Positions 1 through 6,184 of a stretch of DNA of 9,271 nucleotides are shown one piece after another. The notes under the pieces were generated by a model that saw only the letters and a list, made by a program, of their open reading frames with translations, was not told the origin of the DNA and ran no database searches. The stretch is from an uncultured Syntrophomonadaceae bacterium. GTDB taxonomy: Bacteria; Bacillota; Syntrophomonadia; Syntrophomonadales; Syntrophomonadaceae. The first letter of the stretch is position 1; each line of letters opens with the position of its first letter. The stretch covers positions 1-9,271 of the forward strand of contig CALXSZ010000135.1 in the NCBI GenBank assembly GCA_944391275.1, written 5' to 3'. Made by a program: the position numbers and the translations under genes.

Positions 1-779
1 CGTTACCGGGTGGGGGTCCGGAAAAATTCCAGTCAATAGCCGTGGAAAGAGGGAATTTCTTCCCCGTTGCAAGTGAAGAATGGGCTTCGCCGGTTGCTGT
101 GGGAATAAACGTTGATTTAACGGCAAACTTTTTTCATGAAATGAAGAATATCTTAGCGGTTCTGAAAGGATTTTTACAGATCTTCTCCATGAATCCGAAA
201 TATATGGAAGATTTGCCTAAACTGGATATGATGAATCGGGAAACCGATTATTTATATCAGATGGCGATGGAGTATTTGAACGCGGCGAGAAGCCAGGCGG
301 CAAAGACATGGATGGATTTGGGAGAAGTGCTCCAGGAAGTACAACCGCTGCTGCGGAATATTGCGCTCTCCCATCGGGTGGATTTACAGGTCAAGCGCCT
401 GCCGGGAGCAAGAATCTGGGGAAATGCGTTTCTCATCCGGCAGATGATTTTGAATTTAGCCAAAAATGGCATGGAAGCCATGGAAGATGGGGGAACGCTG
501 CGTGTGGAAATGAAAATTTCGGACGGACATCATGTGTTGACCATTGCCGATGAAGGAAAAGGCATTCCGTTGGAGATTTGTCGGAACTTTGGAGAGTATG
601 TGGAAAGTCAGAAATCCGGCGGGAGCGGCGTTGGATTAGCGTTTTGCCGTCGGGTTTTACAGGAGTGCCAAGCGCAATGGCAATTTGAAACCGGAAACAC
701 AGGCAGTCGCATTGACGTTATTTTTCCGACGGAAGAGGAATTGGAAACGAAGAATTTGCAGGAAAATTATGCGATGTAA
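1..779 (+). CDS. Sensor histidine kinase, C-terminal catalytic part (5'-partial)
   Basis: A cytoplasmic two-component histidine kinase, which autophosphorylates a His and passes phosphate to a response regulator. Residues here are numbered from the GTG at 42. HisKA-like H-box FHEMKN has the likely phospho-accepting His32 and resembles sporulation and PAS-type kinases. The HATPase_c domain has N-box ILNLAKNGMEAM (about 137-148, Asn138/Asn142), G1 box DEGKGIP (170-176) and G2 box GSGVGL (194-199). No membrane segment is visible. The frame is open without a stop from position 3 to 42, and the GTG at 42 has no Shine-Dalgarno sequence. The true start and any PAS or other sensor domain are therefore probably left of the window. 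The stop is TAA 777-779. No response regulator is adjacent on the right, so it is an orphan as far as can be seen. The family call is firm; signal and partner are unknown. Confidence 0.85.
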   Translation, partial: LPGGGPEKFQSIAVERGNFFPVASEEWASPVAVGINVDLTANFFHEMKNILAVLKGFLQIFSMNPKYMEDLPKLDMMNRETDYLYQMAMEYLNAARSQAAKTWMDLGEVLQEVQPLLRNIALSHRVDLQVKRLPGARIWGNAFLIRQMILNLAKNGMEAMEDGGTLRVEMKISDGHHVLTIADEGKGIPLEICRNFGEYVESQKSGGSGVGLAFCRRVLQECQAQWQFETGNTGSRIDVIFPTEEELETKNLQENYAM

Positions 780-788
780 GTTAATCCG

Positions 789-797
789 TGGTACAAT
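789..797 (+). promoter_or_regulatory. Extended -10 promoter of the PHP phosphatase gene
   Basis: TGGTACAAT is TG-N-TACAAT, an extended -10 element that starts 10 bases after the kinase stop codon. No good -35 is present at 17 nt, as is common for extended -10 promoters. Predicted transcription start is near 804, giving a leader of about 30 nt before the ATG at 834. This would transcribe the phosphatase separately from the kinase. Confidence 0.5.
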
Positions 798-818
798 TAA
801 ATCAAAAAGAATGTACCA
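789..818. repeat. Inverted repeat overlapping the hisK promoter
   Basis: TGGTACA (789-795) and TGTACCA (812-818) are perfect 7-bp inverted arms separated by 16 bases. The left arm is also the extended -10 element and the right arm lies just after the predicted start site. The geometry fits an operator for a dimeric repressor. An RNA hairpin is less likely because the left arm should not be transcribed. The regulator is unknown. Confidence 0.45.
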
Positions 819-833
819 TGAAAGGAAAAAACC

Positions 834-1634
834 ATGTATCAGGCGGATTATCATATTCATTGCAGTTACTCAGGCGACAGCGACGCGCCGATGGAAGAGA
901 TGATAAAAGAGGCAATACGCCGGGGTCTGGATGAAATTGCTTTCACGGATCATGTGGATTTTGGTTATCCAGATCCGTCTTTTGAGGCGATCGATTATGA
1001 GGAATATATTCCCTATCTGGAGTCTTTAAGGGAGAAATATCGTGGGCGAATCAAACTGGCTTTGGGCGTAGAAATAGGATATCAAAGCGCTGAACATGCG
1101 CGTATTCAGGATTTTTTGGAAAAGTATCCGTTTGATTTTGTTCTGTTATCGCGGCATATGTCGGAAGGGTTGGATTATTATACCGGGGATTTTTTTGCGG
1201 GGTATGATCAGAAAACCTCTTACCGGCGATATTTTGAGAGTGTTTTAAGGAGCGTGCGACAGCAGGAAAATTTTGATGTTTTCGGGCATCTGGACGTAAT
1301 TGTGCGATACGGGCCGTTTGAAGAAAAAAATTTGGCTTACGCGGATTATCAGGAGATTTTAGACGAAGTTTTGCGACGGATTATTGAAAAGGGGCATGGC
1401 ATAGAGATCAATACGTCGGGATTTCGTTACGGATTGGGGCGTATGCATCCCCAAGTGGATTTTTTGAAACGTTATCAGGTGTTAGGGGGAGAAATCGTCA
1501 CGCTGGGGTCGGATAGCCATCAGGCGAAAGATCTGAACGATCATTTGCCGCAGATGCAGGAACTGTTGAAGTCGTTGGGCTTTAAGACGTTTGCAACGTA
1601 TGCGAAACGGGAACCGGTTTTCCACAAACTCTAA
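834..1634 (+). CDS. hisK: Histidinol-phosphatase, PHP family (HisK/HisJ type)
   Basis: A predicted cytosolic metal-dependent phosphatase that converts L-histidinol phosphate to L-histidinol, the penultimate step of histidine synthesis. The 266 residues match the usual family length. PHP-domain metal ligands are visible in order: HxH (His7, His9) in DYHIHCSYSGDS, TDH (Asp39, His40), Glu80 in GVEIGY, His108 in SRHMS, His152 and Asp154 in GHLD, and DSH (Asp227, His229) near the C terminus. The ATG start has AAAGG (821-825) 8 nt upstream. The stop is TAA 1632-1634. Called hisJ in some annotations. No other his genes are in the window, so activity on another phosphoester cannot be excluded, but the ordered motifs and length fit the histidinol-phosphatase subgroup better than other PHP proteins. 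Confidence 0.8.
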   Translation: MYQADYHIHCSYSGDSDAPMEEMIKEAIRRGLDEIAFTDHVDFGYPDPSFEAIDYEEYIPYLESLREKYRGRIKLALGVEIGYQSAEHARIQDFLEKYPFDFVLLSRHMSEGLDYYTGDFFAGYDQKTSYRRYFESVLRSVRQQENFDVFGHLDVIVRYGPFEEKNLAYADYQEILDEVLRRIIEKGHGIEINTSGFRYGLGRMHPQVDFLKRYQVLGGEIVTLGSDSHQAKDLNDHLPQMQELLKSLGFKTFATYAKREPVFHKL

Positions 1635-1654
1635 AAAGGAATGGTGACAAGCCG

Positions 1655-1676
1655 AGGCGTTTAGAAAAAAGCGCCT
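1655..1676 (+). other. Stem-loop downstream of hisK
   Basis: AGGCGTTT (1655-1662) pairs with AAGCGCCT (1669-1676) around a 6-base loop: 8 bp with one G-U pair. No U-tract follows, so it is not a standard intrinsic terminator. It could be a 3' stabilising hairpin of the hisK transcript or chance. Confidence 0.3.
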
Positions 1677-2071
1677 AAGCGTTCGACTCTTTGGTGGATG
1701 AGCACACGGAAGATAGAAGCACAGGAATTCTGCAATTATTTGAACCCATTATCGAATGGTCGAATAAAACCCGCCGCAAGCAAAAGCGAAGGAGGTATAA
1801 AGGGCGATACTTATCTCGGTAACGGATTTTTTTCATTTTTTTCCCCAAAAAAACGGAAAAGAAGGGAAAAAACGATGGCCGAAATCTTCCCAATATTGGT
1901 CGATGGCGAAGACATCGCACATTCCTCCTGGGACCCTCGCATGACGGAATCGTTCATCCGGGGGAAATTTTTTGGCGTGCGTTTTTAGAAAGAGCGTCTA
2001 GTTTTTTTGTTTTGTGAAAAAGATTCGATGATTTCAAAAGGATAAAAGTCTCTTTTGGACGTTATAGCCTG

Positions 2072-2115
2072 AAAGATTCTCCGGTTTTTCATAGAAAAAT
2101 TCGGAGAATTTTTTT
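2072..2115 (+). terminator. Intrinsic terminator between hisK and folD
   Basis: ATTCTCCG (2076-2083) pairs perfectly with CGGAGAAT (2102-2109). Inside it, TTTTTC (2085-2090) pairs perfectly with GAAAAA (2094-2099) around ATA. The outer stem extends by a G-U pair and A-U pairs, and T2109-2115 forms a U-tract. This is a strong Rho-independent terminator for plus-strand transcripts. It lies about 440 bp after the hisK stop, so either hisK has a long 3' UTR or another short transcript ends here. Confidence 0.75.
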
Positions 2116-2225
2116 AGGATCCGATTGGAATCGCTATGGTGATTTGGTCGAACGTATAGAAATAGAGGAGAGCCTCTCTTTGACTCGGATTGCTGCAAAA
2201 ATGTGAGCGGCAAGCAAAATAAACA

Positions 2226-2253
2226 ATGAAAAATTTTTCCGATATGCTACAAT
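2226..2253 (+). promoter_or_regulatory. Candidate folD promoter (extended -10)
   Basis: TGCTACAAT (2245-2253) is an extended -10 element, TG-N-TACAAT, the same form as the one before hisK. A weak -35-like ATGAAA sits at 2226-2231, 16 nt upstream of the hexamer. Predicted start near 2260 would give folD a leader of about 260 nt. Its position after the terminator at 2072-2115 supports a separate folD transcript. Confidence 0.45.
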
Positions 2254-2521
2254 AAAAAAGATTGCGCTTTGCAAATGTGGACAAAGGATTGTCGAATCGC
2301 TTTGGAGAAGCAGTTTCACCGGGTAGGAATTATTTTTAGCCGGAAAACTGAAGGGTTGGATAGAAAAATAAACGGAAAACGCGCTGGAAATGGATACGGA
2401 AAGAGGCGTATCGGCGCGGCCAAGTTTGGAAAGCGGCATTCTGTAAATGGAACGATTTTATCTATCAGGAGAATAATAGCGAAAACGCAAATGGAAAGAG
2501 TCAAAGGAGATGAGGGGAAGA
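2254..2521 (+). other. Long folD leader
   Basis: About 268 bases between the candidate promoter and the folD start. No recognised gene or riboswitch. A small hairpin GATACG/CGTATC (2393-2412, 8-base loop) is visible. A frame across 2362-2509 is open without a stop but has no good start and no recognisable domain. I see no match to the tetrahydrofolate riboswitch core. The far end carries the folD ribosome binding site. Confidence 0.3.
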
Positions 2522-3406
2522 ATGAAGGGGCGTGTGATAAGCGGAAAAGAGATATCAGCGTCTGTACGCCAAAAAATTGCGAAAGACGCCCGGGAATTTG
2601 AGCAAGCGACCGGGGTCAAGCCGGGATTGGCCGTTGTGATAGTTGGAGAAGATCCGGCGTCTTGCGTGTATGTCCGTAATAAAGAAAAGGGCTGCGCCGA
2701 GGTGGGGTTCTATTCCGAGCGGCATCAACTGCAAGCGCATGCAAGCACGGAGGAGTTATTAGCAAAAATCGAAGAATTAAAAGCGAATGAGAAAATTCAT
2801 GGGATTTTGGTGCAGCTTCCGCTCCCGCGACAAATTGATGAAAAGGCCGTTGTTTCCGCTATTCCTCCGGAAATGGACGTCGATGGGTTTCATCCGGAAA
2901 ATGTGGGTAGGCTTCTACTGGGGGAGGCGCGCTTTTTGCCTTGTACGCCGGCCGGGATCATGAAAATGTTGGAGTATGCGCATATTTCGGTGGCAGGGAA
3001 GGAGTGCGTGGTCGTAGGACGCAGCAATATCGTCGGGAAGCCTTTGGCCATGCTTCTATTGCAGGCCAACGCAACGGTTACGATTTGCCATTCGCAGACG
3101 AAAAATTTGCCGGACGTAACCCGGCGTGCGGATATTTTGATTGCGGCAGTGGGAAAGGCCCATTTTATTACGGCGGACATGGTGAAGGAAGGCGCGGTTG
3201 TCATCGACGTTGGGATTAATCGTTTGGCAAATGGAAAGCTGGCAGGGGACGTTGATTTTGATGCGGTCGCTCCGAAAACTTCGGCGATTACGCCGGTTCC
3301 AGGCGGCGTAGGGGTTATGACGATAACGATGCTTTTAGAAAATACCTTGAAAGCGGCCCAATGCCAAATAGAAAGAAAAAATCCCGATCGGACGTCGTTC
3401 TATTAG
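2522..3406 (+). CDS. folD: Bifunctional methylenetetrahydrofolate dehydrogenase/cyclohydrolase FolD
   Basis: A cytosolic enzyme that oxidises 5,10-methylene-THF to 5,10-methenyl-THF with NADP and hydrolyses it to 10-formyl-THF, feeding purine and formyl-Met synthesis. Catalytic-domain hallmarks are YVRNK (Tyr50, Lys54, the same positions as E. coli FolD), VQLPLPRQ, the DVDGFHPENVGRL segment and PCTPAG. The Rossmann part has VVVGRSNIVGKP, HSQT, IAAVGK and VIDVGIN, and the C-terminal signature TPVPGGVGVMT is intact. I chose ATG 2522 (294 aa) over ATG 2510 because AAAGGAG directly abuts the 2510 ATG, whereas GAGGGG lies about 5 nt before 2522, and Tyr50/Lys54 numbering then fits. The tail after the conserved domain, about 15 residues (QIERKNPDRTSFY), overlaps the terminator stem. 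The common clostridial partner xseA is not downstream; transcription ends at once. Confidence 0.96.
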   Translation: MKGRVISGKEISASVRQKIAKDAREFEQATGVKPGLAVVIVGEDPASCVYVRNKEKGCAEVGFYSERHQLQAHASTEELLAKIEELKANEKIHGILVQLPLPRQIDEKAVVSAIPPEMDVDGFHPENVGRLLLGEARFLPCTPAGIMKMLEYAHISVAGKECVVVGRSNIVGKPLAMLLLQANATVTICHSQTKNLPDVTRRADILIAAVGKAHFITADMVKEGAVVIDVGINRLANGKLAGDVDFDAVAPKTSAITPVPGGVGVMTITMLLENTLKAAQCQIERKNPDRTSFY

Positions 3407-3423
3407 ATATCCGTCGGGATTTT
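3378..3423. terminator. Bidirectional terminator between folD and convergent peptidase
   Basis: The left arm 3378-3392 (AAAATCCCGA, bulged T, CGGA) pairs with 3410-3423 (TCCG, TCGGGATTTT): 14 bp with one bulge and a 17-base loop. The folD stop TAG (3404-3406) lies in the loop, so the stem is partly coding. The A-rich left flank becomes a U-tract on the minus strand, so the element can also end the peptidase transcript, whose stop is 27 bp away. Confidence 0.8.
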
Positions 3424-3450
3424 GATCGGTCGAAAGGGCTGAAGAAAAAA

Positions 3451-5589
3451 TTAAGCGGCGATCGCGTTTAACTGTTCGGTTAATTGCGTAAGCCCTGAAA
3501 GTTCTAGCTGTACTTGTTCGTCTAACCGGGAAATTTCTTGTGTGCGAGCGGCTTGCAGCGCTTCTAATTCTGCGGAGAAGTCATCCGATTCGCTTTTTTC
3601 CTGAAGAGAACGAATGACGTCAAATAAGTCGGTATGCCCCTGAACCCGTCCGGCGCCCCACATGAGGCGATCGTCCGGTTGATCCAGTACATAGTTGGTA
3701 AAGTAATCAAACGTATCGCGGCTCCAGTCGTACGCGTACCAGTTGTTGTCCACTAAGTAGAGATAATTATCCAAAGCGGCAGCGGGGTCGCTTTCTTCTA
3801 AGGCTAGAATGGCTCCGTTGAGGGCCTGGAGATTATTTTGGCTGTGTTCATGTGGGAAGATGGAAACGTCCTCCCAAGTGAGGCGAACAAACGTGTCTTC
3901 GGCATATCGGAAAGCAGCGAGGACCTGTTGGTTCAATTGACGGCTTTCGGCGAGAAGCTGATCGGCTTTTTCGACGTCTCCGGCGTCTAACGCCGTCCGA
4001 TAATCCGCGTTGACGGTTTCAACCTTTTCCCAAGCGGCTTGCGCGGCTGCGTCGGCTTCATCCAATGCGGCCGTAAGGGCCGAAACCTGCTCCTCCGTCA
4101 AAATAGCCGGGTCGATGGAAGCCCGAAGCGCCGAAAGGCGGGTGGAGAAGTCCAGCGGGGATACCGCGCACTGGTCGTAAGCCAACATCAGCATTCCGTA
4201 CATGTTGTGATGGAAGAGGAAGGCTTCAGGACTGTACGTATCCTCGTTGTCGAACGGACTATGATAGTGGGTTTGAGAAAAACCGCCCCGTAACGCCGTG
4301 ACCGAGGAAGGAACGCCTGCAATGGACAAAGAAAAATCGTCCGACCAAGTCTGTGTAGGAACGATGACCTCGATTCCATCCGGGAATACGCCTTCGACAG
4401 CGGGGACGGTTCCTTTGAAGTCTTCGACGAAGGTTTTTAGTTCATAGGACGTGCGGATCTGATCGGTAAGTCCCTCGTTGATGGCGGGTAATTCAAAATT
4501 GATATCGGCAACGACCTTCCCGACCCATTCGGGATGGACGCGGAAGATTTGATTGTACGCCCCGGTTGACCAGTCGTAGCGCGTATTCGTCATGCCCCAT
4601 TCTTCAGCGGCCATGGCGCAGAAGACTAGCGTTTTTTCCGGTTGGTATCCGCTATCTATGATTCCTTTGGCAATTCCCAACATGAGACCGATCGCGGCGT
4701 TATCATCCTGAAAACCGGAAAAATAGGAGTCGTAGTGGGCGCTCATGAGAACCATTGCGTCGGGATCTTTCCCTGGGATCATACCGACAATGTTATAGGA
4801 TGTGCCGTCCAATTCGACCTGACTTTCGGCTTGGAAGGTCACCGTGATTTCATGAACATTGGAACTTTCCATAAACGCCCGGATGGCATTGGCGTCCGTA
4901 CGGGAGATGGAGAAAGCTGGCGCATCTGCCGGGCCGCAAACGTCCTGCGCGTTTAAGGCGTCGTCGCTGACTTCGGAATAACCTCCGTCTTGGGCTGCGA
5001 TCACAGCAGCGGCTCCCCGGAGGTGGGCCTCGTAAGCCGGATAGTTAATCCACCAGTTTTCCCGTTGGTTGATATCAATGAGGACCAATTTGTCCGTTAC
5101 GTCTAAATTTTCCAAATCGGCTTCCGTTCCCTGACCACCGTCAATCAGGGTGTAGGTCTGCGGGCCGTCGGTGGAAAAGTTGGTTTGATACCCACCCAGT
5201 TCGACGGTCTTTTCCGTTCCGTCAACGGTTGGATAGGTGAGCTGCGCGGTTTCAAATGTCCAGGTATCTAATGTAAAAGCGTCTTTCGTTACGTTGGAAA
5301 GTCCGATGCTTTCCATTTCAGCTTTTAACAGGTCGCCCGTCTCGATTTCTGCTTGCGAGCCGGCCGTGCGGTACCCTAGAGCTTCGTTGGAACGAATTTC
5401 CTCTAGTTCTTTGGCTAGCTGGAAGGAATAATCGATATCAACATGCTCTAAGTAGGCGTTCTGCGCCGCCTGAAGCGAGGTTGGGGCGTCGGATGACGAT
5501 GACGCCGGCGAGTTGGAGGAATTCGAGCATCCGCTTAACATAAGCAGCAGGATCATCCATCCGATCAGGCAAATTCGGGTTTGTTTCAT
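3451..5589 (-). CDS. Secreted lipoprotein M28-family zinc metallopeptidase
   Basis: A predicted extracellular membrane-anchored di-zinc aminopeptidase or carboxypeptidase-like enzyme of family M28, 712 aa. The N terminus has a basic-hydrophobic signal peptide and lipobox LSGC with the lipidated Cys21, then a Ser-rich linker. Residues about 140-265 resemble a PA (protease-associated) insert. The M28 core shows SAHYDS (His285, Asp287), QDDNAA (bridging Asp295), AAEEWG (Glu329 as base, Glu330 as ligand), ADINFE (Asp362) and THYHSPFD (His443): the full ligand set. Residues about 490-712 form a helical, Ala/Glu-rich, partly coiled-coil tail of unknown role, longer than minimal M28 enzymes. The start ATG (5589 downwards) has AAAGGA about 9 nt upstream. 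It is monocistronic: promoter 5640-5668, shared terminator at 3378-3423. Substrate unknown; peptide scavenging is the likely role. Confidence 0.9.
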   Translation of the reverse strand: MKQTRICLIGWMILLLMLSGCSNSSNSPASSSSDAPTSLQAAQNAYLEHVDIDYSFQLAKELEEIRSNEALGYRTAGSQAEIETGDLLKAEMESIGLSNVTKDAFTLDTWTFETAQLTYPTVDGTEKTVELGGYQTNFSTDGPQTYTLIDGGQGTEADLENLDVTDKLVLIDINQRENWWINYPAYEAHLRGAAAVIAAQDGGYSEVSDDALNAQDVCGPADAPAFSISRTDANAIRAFMESSNVHEITVTFQAESQVELDGTSYNIVGMIPGKDPDAMVLMSAHYDSYFSGFQDDNAAIGLMLGIAKGIIDSGYQPEKTLVFCAMAAEEWGMTNTRYDWSTGAYNQIFRVHPEWVGKVVADINFELPAINEGLTDQIRTSYELKTFVEDFKGTVPAVEGVFPDGIEVIVPTQTWSDDFSLSIAGVPSSVTALRGGFSQTHYHSPFDNEDTYSPEAFLFHHNMYGMLMLAYDQCAVSPLDFSTRLSALRASIDPAILTEEQVSALTAALDEADAAAQAAWEKVETVNADYRTALDAGDVEKADQLLAESRQLNQQVLAAFRYAEDTFVRLTWEDVSIFPHEHSQNNLQALNGAILALEESDPAAALDNYLYLVDNNWYAYDWSRDTFDYFTNYVLDQPDDRLMWGAGRVQGHTDLFDVIRSLQEKSESDDFSAELEALQAARTQEISRLDEQVQLELSGLTQLTEQLNAIAA

Positions 5590-5613
5590 GGATCAACTTC
5601 CTTTCAAAAATGT

Positions 5614-5632
5614 CATATTTCGCAAAAATATG
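5614..5632 (-). repeat. Inverted repeat at the 5' end of the peptidase mRNA
   Basis: CATATTT (5614-5620) and AAATATG (5626-5632) are perfect 7-bp arms around a 5-base loop. On the minus strand this begins at about the predicted transcription start, so it may be a 5'-terminal mRNA hairpin or an operator. The weak A-U stem favours a protein-binding site. Confidence 0.4.
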
Positions 5633-5639
5633 CAGGAAG

Positions 5640-5668
5640 ATTATAACAAAATTGTTTGTAATACTCAA
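5640..5668 (-). promoter_or_regulatory. Sigma-A promoter of the M28 peptidase gene
   Basis: Reading the minus strand: -35 TTGAGT (5668-5663), 17-nt spacer, -10 TATAAT (5645-5640), with TG one base before the -10 (extended). This is nearly consensus. The predicted start is near 5633, giving a leader of about 44 nt before the ATG at 5589. Confidence 0.8.
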
Positions 5669-5710
5669 GGGAAATCGAATTTTTATCTGTAAAGAGGAAA
5701 AAGTGAAGAG

Positions 5711-5872
5711 ATGAAGAGATGGCATAAAAATGCATCAAAATGGATAAAAAATACAGAATCAGCAGAGTTATTTGAAAAAGAAATAAATGAATACATTAAC
5801 CCAATTTCCTTTTTTTATTTTTTGGGCGTTTGTTACTTGAAAAACGTAGGCGCATTGAAACCAAACGATTGA
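5711..5872 (+). CDS. Possible small ORF, 53 aa, unknown
   Basis: ATG 5711 to TGA 5870-5872 in an AT-rich gap, starting MKRWHKNASKWIK. The N-terminal half is charged, with an acidic-basic stretch (ESAELFEKEINEY), followed by an aromatic, hydrophobic patch (ISFFYFLGVCYL) and a short tail. The hydrophobic patch is too short for a firm membrane helix. AAAGAGGA ends about 12 nt before the ATG, a poorly spaced binding site. A tandem repeat GAAGAGAT x2 (5705-5720) covers the start codon. No promoter of its own is clear and the family is not recognised. It is longer than chance would usually give in AT-rich DNA but may still be spurious. Confidence 0.25.
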   Translation: MKRWHKNASKWIKNTESAELFEKEINEYINPISFFYFLGVCYLKNVGALKPND

Positions 5873-5941
5873 ACAGCAGCCTATTTTTGAGTGGAGCCGA
5901 GTGAGTTTTTAAAACTTGGAAAATCAAGTGGCGCTGAAGAA

Positions 5942-5970
5942 TTGAAAAGAGTCATTTTTGGAAATATAAT
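5942..5970 (+). promoter_or_regulatory. Sigma-A promoter of the ArsR-family gene
   Basis: TTGAAA (5942-5947), 17-nt spacer, TATAAT (5965-5970): near-consensus. The predicted start near 5977 leaves a leader of about 208 nt before the regulator ATG at 6185. It argues that the open frame upstream of 6185 is leader and not coding. Confidence 0.75.
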
Positions 5971-5976
5971 AATTAG

Positions 5977-6184
5977 GAAAGAAACATCCCAAGAAATTCT
6001 GGGAGGCTTTTTGAACAAACCGGGGAACTGGGACGCCTTTGATCGAAACATATGTATGCGGATGAAAGGAGAGCGGGTTTTTTCTTCTAGAACGGCAAAA
6101 AATAGGAGAGACGAGACAGTCTCTTGTAAAAATTCCAAAAATATCAGGATGGAATCGGGAAACCAAAGGAAGGAGAGAAGGAAT
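5977..6184 (+). other. Long leader of the ArsR-family gene
   Basis: It contains an imperfect palindrome TCCC-A-AGAA-A-TTCT-GGGA (5987-6004) at about +10, a candidate operator for autoregulation. It also has ACATATGT (6048-6055), a T6 run after GAGCGGG (6072-6083) that could be an attenuator if a stem forms with the CGCC at 6033-6036, and a hairpin AGAGAC/GTCTCT (6107-6124) with a 6-base loop. No known riboswitch core is recognised. The arsR frame stays open through this leader from 5891, but no Shine-Dalgarno or domain supports translation. Confidence 0.35.

Larger units (their letters stand above)
1635..2209 (+). other. Non-genic stretch with stop-interrupted protein-like frame
   Basis: No intact gene is convincing here. 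One plus-strand frame (codons starting at 1622, 1625 and so on) reads to 2209 with only four stops: TAA 1676, TAA 1820, TGA 2015, TGA 2207. The pieces look partly protein-like, for example LQLFEPIIEWSNKTRR (between 1676 and 1820), GPSHDGIVHPGEIFWRAFLE (before 2015) and LGSDWNRYGDLVERIEIEES (before 2207). The last piece has no usable start codon. This could be a decayed gene, or chance in a sequence with uneven base composition. Against a gene, a strong terminator hairpin (2072-2115) falls inside the frame. Other items: stem-loops CCATT/AATGG (1746-1759) and CGATG/CATCG (1901-1917), a T7-CCCC-A7 run (1836-1853), palindrome CCAATATTGG (1890-1899) and a Shine-Dalgarno-like AAGGAGGT near 1789-1796 with no start codon after it. 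No family recognised. Confidence 0.25.

Noticed and set aside
42..44. GTG at 42 as the start of the histidine kinase
   Set aside because: No Shine-Dalgarno sequence precedes it and the frame is open to the window edge.
1698..1988. 96-codon ORF after hisK
   Set aside because: No ribosome binding site, low-complexity Phe/Lys-rich middle and no recognisable domain; another frame of the same DNA reads more like protein.
2134..2439. 101-codon minus-strand ORF upstream of folD
   Set aside because: No ribosome binding site and no known motif; probably the complement of purine-rich leader DNA.
2254..2521. Tetrahydrofolate riboswitch upstream of folD
   Set aside because: The gene makes it plausible, but I could not find the conserved core sequence by eye.
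2269..2601. 110-codon ORF overlapping the folD start
   Set aside because: It overlaps the 5' end of folD out of frame, begins at a TTG without a ribosome binding site, and its Arg/Lys-rich translation resembles no family.
5438..5725. 95-codon minus-strand ORF overlapping the peptidase start
   Set aside because: It is out of frame with the lipoprotein signal peptide and spans its promoter.
5837..5873. Three TTGAA motifs (5837, 5855, 5869) as a repeat array
   Set aside because: Spacing is irregular (18 and 14 bases) and the pentamer is common in AT-rich DNA.
5891..6184. N-terminal extension of the ArsR protein starting at GTG 5891
   Set aside because: A near-consensus promoter lies inside it at 5942-5970, GTG 5891 has no ribosome binding site, and ArsR proteins are about 100-125 aa, matching ATG 6185.
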